Below, one piece after another: positions 61,641 through 64,000 of a DNA stretch of 64,000 nucleotides (the first letter of the stretch is position 1; each line of letters starts with the position of its first letter). Source of the stretch: Caldithrix abyssi DSM 13497 (GTDB taxonomy: Bacteria > Electryoneota > AABM5-125-24 > Hatepunaeales > Hatepunaeaceae); assembly GCA_945865405.1 (NCBI GenBank), contig CAMBDS010000001.1, forward strand, positions 1 through 64,000, read 5' to 3'. The notes under the pieces were generated by a model. That model ran no database searches. It was not told where the DNA came from and saw only the letters and a list, made by a program, of their open reading frames with translations. The position numbers were made by a program, and so were the translations under genes.

Positions 61641-62510
61641 CTACTTAAGCCACTTCAACCACTCCGTCTCAGGCGGCAAGACCAACACCGTCGTGCTGTC
61701 GATGATCTTCTTGTAAGCCTCCATACTGCGGAAAAAGTCGTAAAACTCCGGGTCGCGGCCGAACGACTTGGCATAGATGTCGATAGCCTTCGCCTCAGCC
61801 GCGCCGCGCGTCGTCTGTGACTCACGGTACGCCTCTGCCATCAGTACCACCTTCAGCGAGTCTGCCGCCGCACGGATCTTCAGCGCCTCCTCTTCACCCT
61901 CCGAGCGATACTGGTTGGCGATTCGCTTCCGCTCGGCACGCATCCGCTCAAACACCGACTTCTCATTCTGCGGAGGCAGGTCGGCGCGCTTGATCCGCAC
62001 ATCGACAACCTCAATCCCATAAGTCTTCGCCGCCTCGTTCGTGGTAGCAGTAACCTTCAGCATCAACTCCTCGCGGTTCGTCGTCACAACCTCTTCGAGA
62101 TCATGCTTGCCAAGCTCCACCCTAAGCTCCGAGTAGATGATGTCGTCCAGCCGCGCCTGAGCCCCGTTCTCGTCATGAACCGTGATGAAAAACTTCAGCG
62201 GATCGACAATCCGCCACTTCGCGTAGTTGTCCAGCATCAGGTTCTTCTTGTCCTGCGTCAGGATCTCGGTCGGGTTCGAGTCGTAGTCGAGCAACCGCTT
62301 GTCGAAGTACGTCACCTGCTGAAAAGGCCAAGGCGCCTTAATGTGCAGACCCGGCGTCGTAACGGTGATGACAGGCTTGCCGAACTGCAGGACAATCGCC
62401 TGATTGACCTCATCGACCTGATAGATCGACGTCAGTAGTATCACGGCTATGATGCCGATAATAATCAGCTTCTTCGGGCTGTTTGATTTGACGTGGATGT
62501 CGCCGTTCAC
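61641..62510 (-). CDS. hflC: HflC, SPFH/Band 7 modulator of FtsH
   Basis: 289 residues. Membrane segment at 14-32 (KLIIIGIIAVILLTSIYQV), SPFH domain with FGKPVITVTTPGLHIKAPWP and YGIEVVDVRIKRADLP, then a coiled coil rich in AEAxx. HflC and HflK form a large complex around the FtsH protease. Start GTG 62510 overlaps the hflK stop (GTGA) and has AGGAGG 6 nt upstream. Confidence 0.93.
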   Translation of the reverse strand: MNGDIHVKSNSPKKLIIIGIIAVILLTSIYQVDEVNQAIVLQFGKPVITVTTPGLHIKAPWPFQQVTYFDKRLLDYDSNPTEILTQDKKNLMLDNYAKWRIVDPLKFFITVHDENGAQARLDDIIYSELRVELGKHDLEEVVTTNREELMLKVTATTNEAAKTYGIEVVDVRIKRADLPPQNEKSVFERMRAERKRIANQYRSEGEEEALKIRAAADSLKVVLMAEAYRESQTTRGAAEAKAIDIYAKSFGRDPEFYDFFRSMEAYKKIIDSTTVLVLPPETEWLKWLK

Positions 62511-63493
62511 TTGCCACCTCCTTGCAGGTTGAGCAGGTTCAACACCCCGCCGTTCTTGTCGCCCTTAACGATGTACTTCTTCAAGCCGGGCAGAACTTCC
62601 TCCAGCGTTTCCAGCAACATCCGCTTCCGTGTCACGTCCTTCGCCTGACGGTACTGGTCGAGCACCTGAGTGAAGTTCGACGCGTCACCTTCGGCTTTTG
62701 CAACACGTTCGGATGCGTAGGCTTCCGCCCCTTTGACGAGCTGCGCCGCCTTGCCGCGAACACGGGGAATCACGTCGGAGCGGTAGGCTTCTGCTTCGTT
62801 GATGAGCTTCTCGCGGTCTTCACGGGCCGAGGCGACGTCCTTGAACGCATCGACGACCGCGTCGGGCGGATGAACGTCCTGAAGCTGTACGGCGACGATT
62901 TTCAGCCCCGAATCGTAGCTATCTACTATCTTTTGAAGCAGTTCCATCGTCTCGACTTGAATAGCTCCTTTGCCGCTGGTGAGGATTTCGTCGATTTCGT
63001 GCTTGCCGACGACCTGCCTGAGCGCCGCTTCGATGGGGCGGGTGGTTGCTTCGATGTCGCGCACTTTGAAAAGGAACTTGACGGGGTCTATGATCTTGTA
63101 TTGTATGATCATATCGACTTTGACGATGTTCAAATTTCCGGTCAGCATTTGCGACTCTTCAGGCATATCGCGGTACTTGGACGGCGGGCCAGGATCGATG
63201 GTGCGGAAGCCGATTTCGGCGCGGCGGACGGTGGAAACGCCTACTTTATCAACACGTTCGATGGGCCACGGCAGGCGGTAATGGATGCCGGGCGAAGTGA
63301 CGCGGGCGAACGCACCAAAACGCCTGATAACGCCTTGCTGTTCGGCGTTGACGATGTAGATGCCGGTAGCCAGCCATACAGCGATAATGACGAAGAAAAC
63401 GTTCTTGGTAGCGCCGCGAAAAATTGCGCCAATATCAGGGACTTCAATCACTTCGCCGTTAGGCATCGTGACATTTCGGGTCGGTATTTTCAT
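62507..63493 (-). CDS. hflK: HflK, SPFH/Band 7 modulator of FtsH
   Basis: 328 residues. Membrane segment about 30-48 (NVFFVIIAVWLATGIYIV), SPFH domain with EQQGVIRRFGAFARVTSPGIHYRLPWPIE (by its ends), LQDVHPPDAVVDAFKDVA, and coiled coil. Shorter at the N-terminus than E. coli HflK. Its leader is a GAAGTA heptamer array (63502-63536), with TATATT on the minus strand just beyond it (63542-63547, no good -35). Confidence 0.93.
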   Translation of the reverse strand: MKIPTRNVTMPNGEVIEVPDIGAIFRGATKNVFFVIIAVWLATGIYIVNAEQQGVIRRFGAFARVTSPGIHYRLPWPIERVDKVGVSTVRRAEIGFRTIDPGPPSKYRDMPEESQMLTGNLNIVKVDMIIQYKIIDPVKFLFKVRDIEATTRPIEAALRQVVGKHEIDEILTSGKGAIQVETMELLQKIVDSYDSGLKIVAVQLQDVHPPDAVVDAFKDVASAREDREKLINEAEAYRSDVIPRVRGKAAQLVKGAEAYASERVAKAEGDASNFTQVLDQYRQAKDVTRKRMLLETLEEVLPGLKKYIVKGDKNGGVLNLLNLQGGGK

Positions 63494-63501
63494 TGGTTTC
63501 T

Positions 63502-63536
63502 TACTTCTTACTTCGTACTTCTAACTTCGTACTTCT
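63502..63536. repeat. Heptamer array TACTTCN, 5 units, in the hflK leader
   Basis: TACTTCT, TACTTCG, TACTTCT, AACTTCG, TACTTCT; 8 bp before the hflK ATG on the minus strand. Confidence 0.85.
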
Positions 63537-63599
63537 GCCTTAATATAATACAATCGGCGTGGCAAAAGGAAAGAGTAGGAAAGTTAGAAGGTTGGGGAG

Positions 63600-64000
63600 G
63601 ATAGACATTGCTTCGCGGCGTTCCGCTCATGTCTGTCACTTTATGTGGGTACCCGTCCAGACGCTCAGATACATAATACTCTCGTGATCGTCACAATGCC
63701 GGAAACGCCCGTCCGGTATGGGTTAGCTCGTGACGATGAGGGTCAATAAACGCGATATTTGGTGCATCCTATCATCCTGAAGGAAGGGAAGGATGTCGTC
63801 TGCCACCTTATGGCAGCTCCATCGACTCCAGTGGTCGTAGGGGCGCAAGGCATTGCGCCTGTCATCCTCGCGTAGGGGCCGATTGATCGAGCCCCGCAGT
63901 TTTCAGTACGACAGACTTCAGTCTGTTACCTTACGGTAGCACCGCCGTCTCCGGCGGTCGTAGGGTTGCCGTATCGTCACTCCAGCGAAAGCCAGCACCC
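63600..64000. repeat. Mosaic of hairpin repeats at the right end
   Basis: No gene. Seen: AGACAT...ATGTCT (63603-63634), GGCGCAAGGCATTGCGCC (63841-63858), GGGGCCGATTGATCGAGCCCC-type (about 63875-63896), GACAGACTTCAGTCTGT (63910-63927), CCGCCG-TCT-CCGGCGG (about 63942-63957). Confidence 0.6.

Noticed and set aside
1-64000. tRNA, rRNA, prophage or insertion sequence
   Set aside because: No cloverleaf, rRNA segment, transposase or phage gene was recognised on either strand; the xer gene is of the chromosomal type.

Overview
The window is 64 kb of bacterial chromosome, probably from an uncultured member of the FCB superphylum. Eight large exported proteins end in a type IX secretion (T9SS, Por) sorting domain built around a PNPFN-type motif. 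This, together with DUF4139, PgsW-like and DUF255 proteins and many short palindromic repeats, recalls candidate phyla such as Electryoneota (LCP-89), KSB1/Calditrichota or Zixibacteria. The sequence alone does not decide between them, and no T9SS machinery gene, rRNA or tRNA is present.

Layout. Bases 1-12384 are read rightwards: the end of an MscS channel, HU, YchF, two tandem T9SS paralogues, a DUF255 thioredoxin-fold protein and a T9SS metallopeptidase. A bidirectional terminator at 12.42 kb separates this arm from the rest, where every gene is on the minus strand. At 12.4-19.5 kb lies the classical origin-proximal cluster rpmH-rnpA-yidD-yidC-mnmE-(cNMP-binding protein)-mnmG-rsmG, with a parS-like palindrome and a cluster of TTATCAACA boxes. 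dnaA and parAB are not here. rnpA is split by a frameshift at a run of nine A. At 19.8-25.2 kb are lipoproteins, a decayed DUF6883-DUF4926-DUF2283 operon and gltX. At 25.4-35.8 kb are exported proteins, two paralogous small membrane proteins, xerD-MBL-pgsW-DUF4139 and an unusual AAA+ protein. At 35.8-44.9 kb is a signalling stretch: a REC-GGDEF protein, a VCBS/ASPIC lipoprotein, a tandemly duplicated pair (membrane class III cyclase plus VOC protein) and a BtuF-like protein. At 44.9-57.1 kb are four T9SS proteins, an S9 peptidase and an OPT transporter coupled to a broken DUF4258/DUF2283 pair. At 57.3-63.5 kb are DUF4287, a putative metal-handling cluster (His-rich, HupE/UreJ-like, membrane anchor, DUF6488), DUF2442/DUF4160/YggL and hflKC.

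Two themes run through the window. First, several unrelated families of short palindromes occur both between genes and inside reading frames, where they are translated in frame in at least nine proteins. In T9SS proteins they repeatedly occupy the same loop of the sorting domain. Second, the best promoters share one form, TTGxxx-N17-TATATT, on both strands, and this settles several start codons. TTG starts with good Shine-Dalgarno sequences are common, and neighbouring genes often overlap by ATGA or GTGA.
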